Below are positions 14,658 through 14,872 of a stretch of DNA of 14,872 nt, piece after piece. This DNA comes from RXOA01 sp964547105. Its GTDB lineage: Bacteria; Bipolaricaulota; Bipolaricaulia; UBA7950; UBA9294. Position 1 is the stretch's first letter. Every line of letters begins with the position of its first letter. A program made the translations under genes and the position numbers. The stretch covers positions 1-14,872 of the forward strand of contig CAZJLO010000048.1 of assembly GCA_964547105.1 (NCBI GenBank), read 5' to 3'. The notes below the pieces were generated by a model. The model was not told the origin of the DNA. It was given only the letters and a program-made list of their open reading frames with translations, and searched no databases.

Positions 14658-14872
14658 TCAACGCACGGAAGCGGCGAGCGAACCCGCGGCGGCCATCCAC
14701 TCGCGAACGCTGGCAAACACGGGAATGCCCGCCGCTTCCAACATCGCACTCATCCGGGTCGTGAAGGGTCCGCCGGCAGCACCGCAGACAATCGGTTTGT
14801 CGGCCTCCGCGCCGACCGCCGCAAGCCGATCGATGATCGACTCTTCGAGCCCCGCATCCTGGAACACGAACC
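14658..14872 (-). CDS. NDP-forming acyl-CoA synthetase, probable alpha subunit C-terminus (partial)
   Basis: These are the last 70 residues of a gene that enters from the right edge on the - strand. Segments KPIVCGAAGGPFTTRMSAMLEAAGIPVFASVREWMAA match the end of the alpha (CoA-ligase) part of ADP-forming acetyl/acyl-CoA synthetases, where K-P-V-V-.-G-.-.-G-G and the EAGIPVY-.-.-.-E-.-A pattern recur. Those enzymes turn acyl-CoA, ADP and phosphate into acid, CoA and ATP. Ending at this domain suggests a separate alpha subunit and not an alpha-beta fusion, since fusions usually end with the ATP-grasp part. It faces the MFS gene tail to tail with 5 bp between the stops and no visible terminator. 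Only the end is seen, so the call is moderate. Confidence 0.65.
   Translation of the reverse strand, partial: FVFQDAGLEESIIDRLAAVGAEADKPIVCGAAGGPFTTRMSAMLEAAGIPVFASVREWMAAAGSLAASVR

Noticed and set aside
1..14872. Frequent GATC/CGATC words across the window as a possible signal
   Set aside because: They fall in coding frames as common Asp/Ile/Arg codon pairs and show no spacing pattern by eye.

Overview
The window is a 14.9 kb stretch of bacterial DNA with moderately high GC content by eye. It is almost fully coding. Thirteen complete genes and one partial gene run on the + strand, and one partial gene runs on the - strand at the right edge. Spacing is tight throughout, with several 1-13 bp overlaps and strong AGGAGG-type ribosome binding sites. 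There are no rRNA or tRNA genes, CRISPR arrays, insertion sequences or phage genes. The content suggests an anaerobic, amino-acid-fermenting bacterium: a Liv-type amino acid importer, the two subunits of 2-amino-4-ketopentanoate thiolase (ornithine fermentation), alanine racemase, an acyl-CoA ligase, and the end of an apparent NDP-forming acyl-CoA synthetase. The phylum cannot be fixed from the sequence alone.

Layout. (1) 2-3171: livH (5' end cut off), livM, livG, livF, the membrane and ATPase parts of a branched-chain/hydrophobic amino acid ABC importer. The substrate-binding protein is not in the window. (2) 3200-4593: three SnoaL/NTF2-fold small proteins in a row; the outer two are close paralogues (about 65% identical by hand alignment) and the middle one is divergent. 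(3) 4655-6381: ortA and ortB, overlapping by one base. (4) 6433-11326: M28 metallopeptidase, a Cys-rich protein resembling the ATC-hydrolase family, a fourth SnoaL-like protein, alanine racemase, a WrbA/flavodoxin-like flavoprotein, and a second Cys-rich ATC-hydrolase-like protein. (5) 11327-11452: the longest non-coding gap, holding a perfect 12-bp inverted repeat that may end the upstream transcription unit. (6) 11453-14652: a propionyl-CoA-synthetase-type ligase overlapping an OFA-family MFS transporter. (7) 14658-14872: the C-terminal end of a probable NDP-forming acyl-CoA synthetase alpha subunit on the - strand, convergent with the transporter.

How the genes may work together (inference). 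The importer brings in amino acids, or M28 releases them from peptides in the cytoplasm. A pathway partly encoded elsewhere makes 2-amino-4-ketopentanoate. OrtAB cleaves this with CoA to acetyl-CoA and D-alanine, Alr turns D-alanine into L-alanine, and the ligases and transporter handle the carboxylic acid end. The other ornithine-pathway enzymes (ornithine racemase, ornithine 4,5-aminomutase, diaminopentanoate dehydrogenase) are absent from the window. The four SnoaL-like proteins, two Cys-rich ATC-hydrolase-like proteins and a flavoprotein woven around OrtAB have no role in the textbook pathway. They are the most likely place for undescribed biochemistry here.
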